64,000 nucleotides of DNA. Source: JAHDHW01 sp963793295. GTDB lineage: Bacteria; Bacteroidota; Bacteroidia; Chitinophagales; Saprospiraceae. Below, in pieces: positions 63,577-64,000 of this stretch. Both the position numbers and the translations under genes were made by a program. The stretch is from NCBI GenBank assembly GCA_963793295.1, contig CAWBZX010000008.1, positions 124,001 to 188,000 on the forward strand. Reading direction: 5' to 3'. A model generated the notes under the pieces. That model worked only from the letters and a program-made list of their open reading frames with translations. It had not been told where the DNA came from and searched no databases. The number at the start of each line of letters is the position of its first letter. The first letter of the stretch is position 1.

Positions 63577-64000
63577 ATGAGCCAAGTTTGTAAAGAACTA
63601 AATAGAATTATAGTCTACCTGTTACTTTTCTTTTTCAGCATTTCTGCGAAGGCATCGCAAGATGACTTTGTTTGTTCCAGTTTTATTGATACCAGTTATA
63701 TTGAAATTACAAAAGTAAATTGCGAGGTAGGTGCACAAATTTGCCTGGGAATTCCTTTGGGTGACTTTTTAACTTATAGCCTTACAGACAATGGGCAAGC
63801 TTATTCCGGAGGCGTGAATGCCTGTGATTTTGATACATCATTTGCCTATACTTATTTTTCATTGCCTGGTGCTGGTATGTCCGGACCTTATATGATTGAT
63901 TCATGGCTGGTTGATGGAAATGTTTTTTCTGGACAGGTCGCAGATATGTCTGATCTGGTAGATTCCATGAATGTTTGGGACCCCACCGGAAATTGGCTAT
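63577..64000 (+). CDS. N-terminal part of a large secreted surface protein, cut by the window end
   Basis: An open frame of 141 codons runs from the ATG at 63577 to the last base. The first 27 or so residues (LNRIIVYLLLFFFSISAKASQ, in part) are a signal peptide. The mature part begins DDFVCSSFIDTS and contains IPLGDFLTYSLTDNG, CDFDTSFAYTYFSLPG and DSMNVWDPTGNW. N-terminal regions of this kind, rich in Asp and aromatic residues, are found at the start of very long HYR/PKD/gliding-type surface proteins of Saprospiraceae. I expect a protein of that class with a T9SS tail outside the window. The repeats and the C-terminus cannot be seen, so the class is inference. Confidence 0.75.
   Translation, partial: MSQVCKELNRIIVYLLLFFFSISAKASQDDFVCSSFIDTSYIEITKVNCEVGAQICLGIPLGDFLTYSLTDNGQAYSGGVNACDFDTSFAYTYFSLPGAGMSGPYMIDSWLVDGNVFSGQVADMSDLVDSMNVWDPTGNWL

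Noticed and set aside
63399..63593. A 64-codon plus-strand frame just before the last gene
   Set aside because: It overlaps the start of a better supported secreted protein gene, has no motif, and its composition matches noncoding DNA.

Overview
The window reads as a chromosomal segment of a Bacteroidota bacterium, most likely of the Saprospiria (Saprospiraceae/Lewinella-like). The signs are type IX secretion system (T9SS) sorting domains of both A and B type, SprB-repeat and HYR-like surface proteins, a SusC/SusD pair, many CRTAC1/ASPIC-UnbV VCBS-repeat proteins, a BatE-like protein, and promoters of the TAnnTTTG type used by the Bacteroidota primary sigma factor. The assignment is by gene content only; no rRNA is present. 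There is no CRISPR array, prophage, transposase, restriction system or plasmid gene.

Layout. 1-13 kb: three copies of a large secreted HYR-like adhesin with a type A sorting tail. The first copy is cut by the window edge. The two complete copies each follow a small secreted protein gene. Their N- and C-terminal parts are nearly identical, but the central module is entirely different. Two CRTAC1/ASPIC secreted proteins and a small membrane-anchored protein lie between copies 2 and 3. 13.3-19.4 kb: one giant SprB-repeat protein of about 2,030 codons with a type B sorting tail, broken by a cluster of apparent indels. 20.4-33.9 kb: housekeeping genes, namely ruvX-def, rnhA, tatD, tRNA-Ser(GGA), an ExbB/ExbD energiser operon, a DUF4293 protein, a DAO-family oxidoreductase, OstA-like and BatE-like proteins, L21 and an L27 with a helix-hairpin-helix extension, and a two-site aspartyl protease with a PDZ domain. 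34.4-48.0 kb: a SusC/SusD locus with two translationally coupled CRTAC1/ASPIC lipoproteins and a secreted GH65 enzyme, which resembles a glycan uptake locus for an alpha-glucoside. 48.1-56.3 kb: a membrane protein, a vanadium haloperoxidase/PAP2-like lipoprotein, an SGNH hydrolase, an APC permease, an MGH1-like glycoside hydrolase, a sodium:solute symporter and a DinB-like protein. 56.4-64 kb: another type B-sorted surface protein, a bile acid:sodium symporter-type carrier, a Gfo/Idh/MocA oxidoreductase, an unknown membrane protein, a FadL-like outer-membrane protein, and the start of another large surface protein running off the end.

Sequence quality. At least eight genes carry single- or double-base shifts that split otherwise continuous reading frames. 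They include genes expected to be essential or conserved (ribosomal protein L27, ExbB). Most are a one-base insertion, often a doubled base. I read these as consensus errors, with the possible exception of the dense cluster at 16.0-16.9 kb. The affected genes are annotated over their full span.

The most interesting structure is the tandem family at 1-13 kb: constant ends, a swapped middle module, a (GGC)n poly-glycine hinge of different lengths, a small secreted partner always 43-44 bp upstream, and a conserved 31-bp element in the far upstream region. It looks like a modular diversifying surface-protein system.
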